A stretch of 64,000 bases of DNA from Verrucomicrobiota bacterium (GTDB lineage Bacteria; Verrucomicrobiota; Verrucomicrobiia; Opitutales; Opitutaceae): contig JAEWQP010000007.1 of assembly GCA_023399155.1 (NCBI GenBank), positions 1-64,000 of the forward strand. The letters run 5' to 3'. The translations under genes and the position numbers were made by a program. Numbering within the stretch: the stretch's first letter is position 1; the number at the start of each line of letters is the position of its first letter. This document shows positions 8,035 through 15,714 of this stretch, piece after piece. The notes beneath the pieces were generated by a model. It was not told the DNA's origin. It worked only from the letters and a program-made list of their open reading frames with translations, and searched no databases.

Positions 8035-8622
8035 ATGAAACCAGCGCAGGCGCAGCTAAGGGAAATCGCTGACATGCAGCTCGGCCTCACGCTTCGTGGC
8101 GCCGATTCCTCGCGCCACAACCCCGAAGGCACGCATCAGCTGATCCGAATCGGCGACATATCCGATGATGGTTATCTGCGCGTGAGCGAGCCAAACCTCG
8201 TCAAGCTCGACACCGATACTGCGTCGCGTTCTGCCCTTCGCGAGGGCGAGGTTCTGCTCGCGGCGCGGGGATCGCGGATGACTGCGGCCATCTTCCCCGG
8301 CGGGACTCCCGCGGTGGCAGGCGGTCAGTTCGTCGTTATCCGCGCCCACGGCGGTGTAGTCCTCCCTGGCTACCTGCGCTGGTTTCTCAATCTTCCCGCT
8401 ACTCAGGAAAACCTCAATGCGCGCGCTCGCGGCTCCTACGTGCGTTCGCTTCCCGCCAGTGCGCTCGGAGAGCTGGAAATTCCCCTACCTCCAATTCCGC
8501 GACAGCAAGCCATTGCTGAGCTGCACGAGCTGGGTCTCCGCGAAAAACAGCTGATGGCGAGCCTTGTCGGGCAGCGAACCACTTTGATCAACACCGCGAT
8601 TCTCAAATCTCTCCGCGCCTGA
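8035..8622 (+). CDS. Single-TRD HsdS-like specificity protein
   Basis: The 195-residue protein resembles one half of a type I specificity subunit. It has a target-recognition-like N-terminal domain (LREIADMQLGLTLRGADS, then DGYLRVSEPNLVKL) and then the typical junction LGELEIPLPPIPRQQAIAEL, where a coiled-coil conserved region begins. A normal HsdS has two such units in about 400 residues, as does the second one at 11846. It could act as a dimer, or as an alternative specificity partner of HsdM, which follows after 17 bp. The ATG at 8035 fits family starts; an in-frame ATG at 7984 overlaps the previous gene. Confidence 0.75.
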   Translation: MKPAQAQLREIADMQLGLTLRGADSSRHNPEGTHQLIRIGDISDDGYLRVSEPNLVKLDTDTASRSALREGEVLLAARGSRMTAAIFPGGTPAVAGGQFVVIRAHGGVVLPGYLRWFLNLPATQENLNARARGSYVRSLPASALGELEIPLPPIPRQQAIAELHELGLREKQLMASLVGQRTTLINTAILKSLRA

Positions 8623-8639
8623 CTTCCCTCTTTCCACCC

Positions 8640-10130
8640 ATGCCGACCATCAACCAAGACGAGATCAACAACGTAGCCTGGCGCGCGTGCGATACCTTCC
8701 GCGGCACTCTCGATCCGTCGGATTACAAGAACTACATCCTCGTGATGCTGTTCCTGAAGTATGTCAGCGACGTCATCAAAGACCACCGCGCGGCGTATCT
8801 CTTGGAGTTCAAGGGCGACGAGGCGCGCGTGGCGCGCCGCCTGTCCCGTGAGCGATTCCTCCTCCCAGCTCGATGCGATTTCGACAGCCTTTACGCCAAG
8901 CGCAACGACGCCGACATCGGACAGCAGATCAACATCGCACTCGAGCAGATTGAGGAAGCTAACAAAGCCAAACTCGAGGGGGTGTTCCGCGAAGTGGACT
9001 TCAATTCCGAGGGAAAACTTGGTCAGACCAAGGAGCGCAACACCCGCATCAAGGGCTTGCTTGAAGTCTTCGCCGATCCGCGTCTTGACTTGCGGCCGAC
9101 CACCATCGGCGACGAGGACGTGATCGGAAACGTCTATGAATACCTATTGGAACGTTTCGCGTCCGACGCTGGCAAGAAGGCTGGCGAGTTCTACACGCCG
9201 GGGCAGGTTTCGACGCTTCTTGCCCGTCTTCTGAAGCCCAAGAAGGGCGACACGATTTGCGACCCGACCTGCGGCTCCGGCTCTCTTCTCATCAAGGTCG
9301 GACGCCAGGCCGACAAACGCGACTTCGCTCTCTTCGGCCAGGAGAGCAATGGAACCACGCACGCCCTCTGTCGGATGAACATGTTCCTGCACGGCATGGA
9401 CAGCTTCCGCATTGAGTGGGGGGATACACTGCGTAACCCGCGCCTCGTCGAGGGTGACCGCTTGATGAAGTTCGATATCGTGGTGGCCAATCCGCCGTTC
9501 TCCCTGGATCAGTGGGGCATCGAGGAGGCGGAGGCGGATCCGTTCCACCGCTACCACCGTGGCCTCCCGCCCAAGGGCAAGGGCGACTACGCGTTCATCA
9601 CGCACATGATCGAGACGGCCCGCGAAAAGGTCGGTCGCATTGGTATTGTCGTGCCGCATGGCGTGCTCTTCCGCGGCGCAGCCGAGGGCCGTATCCGCCA
9701 GAAACTGATCCAGGAGAATCTCCTCGAAGCCGTGATCGGCCTGCCGGCCAATCTCTTTTTTGGCACCGGTATCCCCGCCGCCATTCTCCTCTTCAATAAG
9801 GGCAAGACTCACGGCGACGTCCTCTTCATCGACGCATCGCGCGAGTTCGAAGACGCGAAAAACCAGAACCGGCTCACCGACGCACATCTCGACAAGATCG
9901 TCGCCACCTACACGGCGTTCCAGACAGTCGACAAATACGCCTACCGCGCCACTGCGCAGGAGATCGCAGACAATGATTACAATCTGAATATCCCACGTTA
10001 CGTGGACACGTTCGAGGAGGAGGTGGAGATCGACCTGAAGGCGGTGAAGAAGGAAATCGCCCGCATCGAAGGCGAGCTCGTCACCGTGCGTCAGAAGATG
10101 GACGGCTATCTCAAGGAGCTCGGCTTGTAG
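8640..10130 (+). CDS. hsdM: Type I restriction-modification DNA methyltransferase subunit
   Basis: HsdM methylates adenine at the N6 position within the type I recognition sequence, using S-adenosylmethionine. The 496-residue protein starts with the helical N6_N domain (DTFRGTLDPSDYKNYILVML), and then has the SAM-binding motif DPTCGSGSLLIKVG (about residues 206-219) and the catalytic NPPF motif (VVANPPFSLDQWG, about 281-293). The length and order are normal. It belongs to an operon with two specificity proteins and hsdR, but four unrelated defence-type genes separate it from hsdR. Confidence 0.95.
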   Translation: MPTINQDEINNVAWRACDTFRGTLDPSDYKNYILVMLFLKYVSDVIKDHRAAYLLEFKGDEARVARRLSRERFLLPARCDFDSLYAKRNDADIGQQINIALEQIEEANKAKLEGVFREVDFNSEGKLGQTKERNTRIKGLLEVFADPRLDLRPTTIGDEDVIGNVYEYLLERFASDAGKKAGEFYTPGQVSTLLARLLKPKKGDTICDPTCGSGSLLIKVGRQADKRDFALFGQESNGTTHALCRMNMFLHGMDSFRIEWGDTLRNPRLVEGDRLMKFDIVVANPPFSLDQWGIEEAEADPFHRYHRGLPPKGKGDYAFITHMIETAREKVGRIGIVVPHGVLFRGAAEGRIRQKLIQENLLEAVIGLPANLFFGTGIPAAILLFNKGKTHGDVLFIDASREFEDAKNQNRLTDAHLDKIVATYTAFQTVDKYAYRATAQEIADNDYNLNIPRYVDTFEEEVEIDLKAVKKEIARIEGELVTVRQKMDGYLKELGL

Positions 10131-10144
10131 CGAGAGCACGGAAC

Positions 10145-11494
10145 ATGAGCGATGCCTTCATTCTTACGCAGGACCACCCGGATGTTCATGGCCAGTTCTG
10201 GATACCGGGCGACGATACGCGCCAACTTGGATTCATGCGGCTGGAGGCCGGAAAACAGCCGAACATCGAACTAGCAGAATTCACCGGACTGGAGCGCTCA
10301 GCATTTGTAGAACGCATTCGTCGCGACCAGGGCCGGCGGCGTGAGGATGGACATCGGGTGATCCATGGAATCGATGAGCATGGAAGGCCTTTCACCCTCA
10401 TCGATTGCCACGAGACTGCCTCGAGCAGCACTCGTTCGCGCCTGACCCGGAAAGTTTCCTGTCGAGCGGTGATTTTCGGCGCACATCTCGCATCAAGTGA
10501 TCTGAAGTTTTCTGGGATAACGTTTCGTCTCGATCACCAGGAAGAATGGCTCAATCGGTCGGCGCTCGGACGTGTCGAACACGAGCCACGTGACATCGAC
10601 ACCTTTGGTGGGATTCGGATGTTCAAGATACCCGTCGCCGAATCGAAATCGATCGACCTCAACCTCGCAGGATACCGCCGGAGCCAATTCTCCCTGTGGT
10701 GGAGCATCGGGCCACACGACACCGTTTATACATTTGAAGGCCGCTCCTACATCGACCTGCTATTTGAAAACGCGAAATCGTGGGACGAGATTCGAGCCGA
10801 ACTGTCTGCCTGGAAACGATTCCTCAGCATCGCCACACGATCGAACATCGGCGAGCAGGAGATCTTTCTCAAGCGAGGAGACATCCCTTCTGAATCAAAC
10901 CCGTCGGAACTGAAGCTTCTGCCAGCTTGGCTGGGGCGCAATGTCGGCCCGACGCTCGTGCATCCGAAACGTCGATCGCACGAGTTTCATTTCTCGTTTG
11001 AGCACATCGAGGCGCGCTTTGCCGATGCGTTTGCGCGATGGCGCGCCATCACCGAGTCATGGGCCGCCGTCATACATCGGTTTTTCGCCATATCATCACA
11101 ACGGGAGCTATGGGTTAACGAACAGTTCTTGTTCCTCGCACAGGCGATCGAGTCGTTGCATCGGGCACGCGCGGGTAAGTCGGCGAAGGTAGACTTCCTT
11201 GCGGCTGCAGGGCAGGCGTGGGATGTGAGTCCGGCGGAACTTCAGAACCTACTCGGTCCGCGAGACGTATTTGCGTCCTCATTACGAAAATCGCGCAACT
11301 ACTGGACGCACTACGGAAAGCCGTCGCCAGAGGATGATTCCGAAATCCTGGAGGGTGACGAGCTCATCACCTTCAACGAAAAACTCCGGTGGGTTGTCGA
11401 GGCGGCGATCCTCCGCGAGATCGGTATCCCGCCAGCCAACGTGGCCCGTGTATGGAGCGAACGCTGGCGCCTTCGCTTCGTTAACTTTGCCTGA
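10145..11494 (+). CDS. ApeA-like HEPN-domain defence protein
   Basis: The 449-residue protein has the layout of ApeA-family anti-phage proteins: an N-terminal beta-rich domain (about 10-300, opening with DVHGQFWIPGD) and a C-terminal helical HEPN domain. The HEPN RNase motif R-x4-H is present as R384-N-Y-W-T-H389. HEPN RNases cut RNA on phage infection and cause growth arrest; that this one does so is inferred. It lies 14 bp after hsdM and 1 bp before the next gene, inside the restriction-modification operon, so its toxicity may be controlled by the neighbouring subunits. Confidence 0.75.
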   Translation: MSDAFILTQDHPDVHGQFWIPGDDTRQLGFMRLEAGKQPNIELAEFTGLERSAFVERIRRDQGRRREDGHRVIHGIDEHGRPFTLIDCHETASSSTRSRLTRKVSCRAVIFGAHLASSDLKFSGITFRLDHQEEWLNRSALGRVEHEPRDIDTFGGIRMFKIPVAESKSIDLNLAGYRRSQFSLWWSIGPHDTVYTFEGRSYIDLLFENAKSWDEIRAELSAWKRFLSIATRSNIGEQEIFLKRGDIPSESNPSELKLLPAWLGRNVGPTLVHPKRRSHEFHFSFEHIEARFADAFARWRAITESWAAVIHRFFAISSQRELWVNEQFLFLAQAIESLHRARAGKSAKVDFLAAAGQAWDVSPAELQNLLGPRDVFASSLRKSRNYWTHYGKPSPEDDSEILEGDELITFNEKLRWVVEAAILREIGIPPANVARVWSERWRLRFVNFA

Positions 11495-11495
11495 C

Positions 11496-11849
11496 ATGAG
11501 CGACACCTCCGACAAAATCGTCATCGCCACCGCCAAAGACGGGGGGGCCGACAACCGCCTCGTCTCGCTCCTCCTCGATCAAGCCGAGCTGCGCGTCACC
11601 AACGGCAAGCCGCTCACGCTCGACTTCTGGCGCGGCAACGTGGAGAGCCTGATCCGCTTCAGTGAATTCCCCGTGTTGGAAGGTTCGGGAAGCATCAGCC
11701 ACGAGCGCGCCGAGGCCATCGTTGAGGAGCGCTATGATCGCTTCGACGAAGCGCGCCGAGCGTCGGAGGCCAAGGCCGCCGACGCGGATGACATTCGCGA
11801 TCTAGAGGACGCAGAAAAACAGATCGCGAAGAGGAAGGATAAGAAGTGA
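11496..11849 (+). CDS. Small protein resembling the C-terminal tail of RhuM
   Basis: The 117-residue protein begins MSDTSDKIVIATAKDGGADN and contains the segment VESLIRFSEFPVLEGSGSIS followed by a charged helix (RAEAIVEERYDRFDEARR) and a lysine-rich end. This order (a V..LI.F..F.VL segment, then a helix with EERYDRFDE) recalls the C-terminus of RhuM-family proteins, which are common inside type I restriction-modification loci; the DNA-binding N-terminal part of RhuM is missing. It is squeezed between the ApeA-like gene and hsdS, and its stop overlaps the hsdS GTG. Role unknown; a part in assembling or controlling the complex is a guess. Confidence 0.6.
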   Translation: MSDTSDKIVIATAKDGGADNRLVSLLLDQAELRVTNGKPLTLDFWRGNVESLIRFSEFPVLEGSGSISHERAEAIVEERYDRFDEARRASEAKAADADDIRDLEDAEKQIAKRKDKK

Positions 11850-13054
11850 AGCATCCTCACAACTGGAAAATCAAGACGCTCGAAGACGTCGCCGAAATAC
11901 AGACCGGGCTCTCGAAATGCGCATCTCGGGTCGGCGATTTCGTGCGGCTTCCTTATCTCAGGGTAGCAAACGTTCAGGATGGTCGGTTCGACCTAACGGA
12001 AGTGAAGGAAATCGACGTTCCAAAGGATGCTGTAGATCGCTACCGGGTCGTTCTGGGTGATCTTCTCCTCACTGAAGGAGGCGACTTTGATAAGCTCGGC
12101 CGCGGCGCGTTGTGGACCGGCGCCATCAAGGAATGCGTCCACCAGAATCACATATTTGTTGTTCGCGCCAACTCGAGCGTATTGGACCGACGCTTCCTCG
12201 CTCTACAAACGCAAGGAGCGCACGGCAGGGCGTATTTCCAGTCGTGCTCTAAGCAGTCCACCAACCTTGCGAGCATCAATTCGACACAGCTGAAACAGTT
12301 CCCCGTTCTGCTTCCTCCACTTCCGGAGCAGCGCAAGATCGCCGACATCCTCGGCACATGGGACGAGGCGCTGGAGAAACTCGACGCACTTATCGCCGCC
12401 AAAGAGCGCCGCAACCAAGCCCTCATGCAGCAACTGCTCTTCGGGAAGATACGTGTGGGTGGCTTCTCAAAGCGTTGGCGCGTTAGAACGCTCGCCGACA
12501 TAGTCAAACCTGTCACGAGGACCGTTTCGAAGCCGAAAGACTCCTTCATGGCCGCCGGGATTCGCAGCCACGGCAAGGGAGTATTTCTCAAACCAGATTT
12601 CGAACCCGAAGACATCGCGCTCGAGGAGCTATTCGAAATCCAGACAGACGACTTGATCGTCAATATAACCTTTGCCTGGGAAGGAGCCGCAGCAGTGGTT
12701 CCGGCGTCAGCCAATGGCGCCCTGGTGTCGCACCGGTTTCCGACATTTCGCGTCAGTAGCTCCGATGCTGACCTTTCGTTCATTCGTCATTACATCCTGA
12801 CAAAACGGTTCGTCTTCGACTGTGGCCTAGCGTCGCCAGGTGGCGCTGGGCGGAACCGGGTCCTTAGTAAAGCTGCATTCCTGGCCATTGAACTGAATCT
12901 ACCAGACGTGGCCGAGCAACGTGCGATCGGTGCAACACTAGATACCGCCGCCGCAGAACTCCGATTGCTTCGAGATCGACGCGCCGTTGTCGACGAACAA
13001 AAGCGCGGCCTCATGCAAAAGATCCTGACCGGAAAAGTGAGGGTGTCCGCATGA
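11846..13054 (+). CDS. hsdS: Type I restriction-modification specificity subunit
   Basis: HsdS chooses the DNA sequence that the complex methylates or restricts. The 402-residue protein has two target-recognition domains (about 1-150 and 205-350), each followed by a conserved helical region: PLPEQRKIADILGTWDEALEKLDA near 155 and LPDVAEQRAIGATLDTAAAELR near 352. This is the standard full-length arrangement. The start is a GTG overlapping the stop of the preceding gene, preceded by GAGGAAGGA. Its stop overlaps the start of the next gene (ATGA). It is the probable main specificity subunit of the system. Confidence 0.93.
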   Translation: MKHPHNWKIKTLEDVAEIQTGLSKCASRVGDFVRLPYLRVANVQDGRFDLTEVKEIDVPKDAVDRYRVVLGDLLLTEGGDFDKLGRGALWTGAIKECVHQNHIFVVRANSSVLDRRFLALQTQGAHGRAYFQSCSKQSTNLASINSTQLKQFPVLLPPLPEQRKIADILGTWDEALEKLDALIAAKERRNQALMQQLLFGKIRVGGFSKRWRVRTLADIVKPVTRTVSKPKDSFMAAGIRSHGKGVFLKPDFEPEDIALEELFEIQTDDLIVNITFAWEGAAAVVPASANGALVSHRFPTFRVSSSDADLSFIRHYILTKRFVFDCGLASPGGAGRNRVLSKAAFLAIELNLPDVAEQRAIGATLDTAAAELRLLRDRRAVVDEQKRGLMQKILTGKVRVSA

Positions 13055-14268
13055 GGGACCGGGACTACCTTTTTGTCTCTGGTGACCTATCCGCCTCAAT
13101 CGAGGGGCACCGCCAGAAGATGCAGCAGCAGATCCACGCGCTCTCGCCGAACCAGCTCCTGCCGGCTGAAGACGCCACCGTATGCCAACATTTCATCGCG
13201 GATTTCACCATCAATCCGGTCGAAATCCAAGATGAGCACATCGTGCTCATCGAGCCACGCGAGATCGAGATCGAACGCCCCAGCGACTTCGGCGGCACAT
13301 ATCGCCAGAAGCAACTTCAGTTCCGATTCGAAATTCCGTTCGTCGGCGACAGCGTGTTGCTCGGCTGCAAACCCTCGACCTACGACTTCAATCCGCCGCG
13401 TGCGACGGTCGATAACCACAAGGTCGTTCTCATTTTCCACCGCGCCGATCGCGACATCGAGGCGATCAAACGCGAGTTCGACGAACAACTTTCCCGGATC
13501 AAGAAATACATTGGGTGGCAGCGTCCTGACATCGACCGTTGGAACCAAGCACTGCCCGAAGCCGTGCGGCAGCTGGTCGCCGCTCGTCGGGAAAAGCTGG
13601 TCGCCGACAAGAAGCTGGTAACCGACCTCGGTTTTAAGGTTGTGTGCCGTGGCGAGCCTACGAGCTACTCGGTGCCGATTCAACGCAAGCAAGTCATCCC
13701 ACCGCTGCCGCCACCACGGCCCGGTGCGGTTGCCGCGCCCGATCCAGCTCTGGATTCGAAGGTCTACGAGGAGATCATCGATGCGCTCGACGGTATGAGC
13801 GTCGTCATGGAACGCAATCCCTCAGCCTTCGCGACCATCGATGAGGAGACGCTGCGCACGCACTTCCTAGTTCCCCTCAATTCCAACTTCCGAGGGATGG
13901 CGAGCGGCGAGACTTTCAATGCCGCCGGAAAGACCGACATTCTGATCAAACATCAGGACCGCATCCTCTTCATCGCCGAGTGCAAGTTCTGGAAAGGGCC
14001 GCAGAGCCTCACCGATGCGATCACGCAGCTCCTCAGCTACACCACGTGGCGCGAAACAAAAGCCGCCATCCTGCTCTTCAGCCGCAAGAAGGATTTCACC
14101 GCCGTTCTTGCGCAAATTCCCGACGTGTTCGCCCGGCACCCCAGCCACGTGCGCAAAATGGAGTATGCGAAGAGCACTGGCTTCCGCTTCGTCCTGCGCA
14201 GTCCCAACGACCCACAGCGGCACCTCACGGTGACCCTGCTCGCCTTCAACGTTCCAGTCGAAACCTAG
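13051..14268 (+). CDS. PD-(D/E)XK nuclease-like accessory protein
   Basis: This 405-residue protein is not a normal subunit of type I systems. The N-terminal 210 residues form a charged, mostly helical region (for example KREFDEQLSRIKKYIGWQ). A proline-rich linker follows (VIPPLPPPRPG, about 216-226). The C-terminal domain carries a likely restriction-endonuclease-fold active site: GKTDILI with D296, then FIAECKFW with E310 and K312, and a helix with Q residues after it. It may be a second nuclease, activated by infection or by the neighbouring CD-NTase product; this is inference from position. Its start overlaps hsdS by 4 bp. A 26-bp gap leads to the SLATT gene. Confidence 0.7.
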   Translation: MRDRDYLFVSGDLSASIEGHRQKMQQQIHALSPNQLLPAEDATVCQHFIADFTINPVEIQDEHIVLIEPREIEIERPSDFGGTYRQKQLQFRFEIPFVGDSVLLGCKPSTYDFNPPRATVDNHKVVLIFHRADRDIEAIKREFDEQLSRIKKYIGWQRPDIDRWNQALPEAVRQLVAARREKLVADKKLVTDLGFKVVCRGEPTSYSVPIQRKQVIPPLPPPRPGAVAAPDPALDSKVYEEIIDALDGMSVVMERNPSAFATIDEETLRTHFLVPLNSNFRGMASGETFNAAGKTDILIKHQDRILFIAECKFWKGPQSLTDAITQLLSYTTWRETKAAILLFSRKKDFTAVLAQIPDVFARHPSHVRKMEYAKSTGFRFVLRSPNDPQRHLTVTLLAFNVPVET

Positions 14269-14294
14269 AACTCCGCGCGCCCCACCTCCGAACC

Positions 14295-14801
14295 ATGAAT
14301 ACAGTCACTCAAGAACTCAAAGCTGAGGCTGATCGCCTAGAGTGGGATGCGCTCTACACCATGAAGGGCCATTTCAATGCTGCGATGCTTTGGAATGTAG
14401 CGCACTATACGCTCGGCATCGCTGCGGTCGTCTTGGGAGCGGTCGCTGGTAAGGAGTTTGTCGGAGGCGAGAACTCGGCAGTCGCCTCTTCCATCGCGAC
14501 AGCATCCGCAGCCGTGGCTGCCGTAATCACCTTTCTCAAGCCGTCAGAAAAGGGCCAGCCGCATCACGCCTCGGGGGTCTTCTACAGCACGATCAAGCGC
14601 AAGGCCCGGATGTTTCAAAATATCTCTCTCCTCGCCGAATCCGACCCGCAAACGCTTCGTCGCGAACTCGACGAACTGGTCGCCGCCTATCACGAGCACC
14701 AAGAATTGGCACCGCCCGTCCCTGCTCCCGCGTATTGGATCACGCGCCGTGGCGTGCGGGCAGGCGAGCACGCATACAATCAACCGGGAGAGAAGAAATG
14801 A
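14295..14801 (+). CDS. SLATT-domain membrane effector
   Basis: The 168-residue protein has a helical N-terminus (ELKAEADRLEWDALYTMKGHF), then two adjacent transmembrane helices (about 38-57, YTLGIAAVVLGAVAG, and about 66-83, SSIATASAAVAAVITFL), then a long amphipathic helix around YSTIKRKARMFQNISLL. This is the architecture of SLATT-domain proteins, which are predicted membrane effectors often encoded beside CD-NTases. They are thought to disrupt the membrane after signalling. The stop overlaps the start of the CD-NTase gene (ATGA), so the two are a coupled pair. Confidence 0.8.
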   Translation: MNTVTQELKAEADRLEWDALYTMKGHFNAAMLWNVAHYTLGIAAVVLGAVAGKEFVGGENSAVASSIATASAAVAAVITFLKPSEKGQPHHASGVFYSTIKRKARMFQNISLLAESDPQTLRRELDELVAAYHEHQELAPPVPAPAYWITRRGVRAGEHAYNQPGEKK

Positions 14802-15622
14802 ACGCCAACGGCTACCTGACGCGCTTAGCTGAGACCGCTTTAGTTCGAGAACTCGAAGAGGTGAATATCCGGCGTTCCCTCGAAAGCCTGCGAGCCAAGA
14901 TCGATACACACTTCGCAGGAACGCTGCTGGCAGGAAAGCCGATCAAAAGACACTTCACATTCGGATCCTACGCCCGCGGAACGATGCTACCGCGGAGCAT
15001 GGACGAACTTTCCGATATCGACTACATGGTCGTCTTCGCTGACTCGGACGCAAAGCCCCAGACCTACCTTGACCGCCTTCGGCGCTTTGTGGAAGCACGC
15101 TATCCGCGTTCCGACATTGCCCAGTCTACGCCAACCATCGTGCTCTCCCTCGATCACATCAAATTCGAATTGGTGCCAGCGATTGAGGGCCTCTGGGGTG
15201 GCCTGAAGATCCCGATGCGTTCTAGCGGCTACCAAACGTGGCAGGACACTGAGCCAAACGGGTTCAACGAGCGGCTCACTGAGAAGAACAAGAACAACGG
15301 AAACTTGATCAAACCGCTAGTACGGGTGCTCAAGTATTGGAACGCGATGAACAAGTATCCGTTTGAGTCTTACAACCTCGAGCAAGATGTAGTGAATCAC
15401 TCGCCCCTGACGCTCCTCTTTTTTGAAGCGAAACTCTGGGATTGGTTTTCCACCTTCATTCGCAGCCTCAACAGCTCATGGGGAGATTCGGCCTATCGTC
15501 GCGACGCAATCACACGCGCGCAGAACCTGGTGTCCGAAATCGCGACGCATGAGAGCCGAGGCGAGGAAGTGCACGCGCAGAGAAAACTGGAGCGGCTGCT
15601 TCCGCCCGTTGCAGCCCGCTGA
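14798..15622 (+). CDS. SMODS-type CD-NTase (cyclic oligonucleotide synthase)
   Basis: CD-NTases of CBASS-type systems make cyclic nucleotide signals that activate an effector. The 274-residue product has the nucleotidyltransferase signature GSYARGT (G56-S57), the metal-binding pair D73 and D75 in DELSDIDYMVVF, and the third acidic residue E124 in IKFELVPA. The C-terminal half is helical, as in the OAS-like substrate domain. It is coupled to the SLATT gene. The frame stops at 15622, but an open frame in another phase continues to a TAA at 15709-15711, three bases before the hsdR ATG, and reads like a natural tail (LLSEKQHRFVDLLKDAFADL). A frameshift (net +2, for example eight extra bases at 15620-15627) would therefore have removed about 28 residues. 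Confidence 0.83.
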   Translation: MNANGYLTRLAETALVRELEEVNIRRSLESLRAKIDTHFAGTLLAGKPIKRHFTFGSYARGTMLPRSMDELSDIDYMVVFADSDAKPQTYLDRLRRFVEARYPRSDIAQSTPTIVLSLDHIKFELVPAIEGLWGGLKIPMRSSGYQTWQDTEPNGFNERLTEKNKNNGNLIKPLVRVLKYWNAMNKYPFESYNLEQDVVNHSPLTLLFFEAKLWDWFSTFIRSLNSSWGDSAYRRDAITRAQNLVSEIATHESRGEEVHAQRKLERLLPPVAAR

Positions 15623-15627
15623 CCCGC

Positions 15628-15711
15628 CTTCTGTCGGAGAAGCAGCACCGGTTCGTTGACCTCCTGAAAGACGCGTTTGCTGACCTCGTGAAGAATGCTC
15701 CGACCAAGTAA
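15628..15711 (+). pseudogene. Out-of-frame C-terminal remnant of the CD-NTase gene
   Basis: After the stop at 15622 these bases encode LLSEKQHRFVDLLKDAFADL and seven more residues in a different phase, ending in a TAA just before hsdR. The tight spacing to hsdR and the protein-like composition suggest this is the original end of the CD-NTase gene, disconnected by a frameshift. The effect on activity is unknown because the catalytic core is intact. Confidence 0.5.
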
Positions 15712-15714
15712 GCT

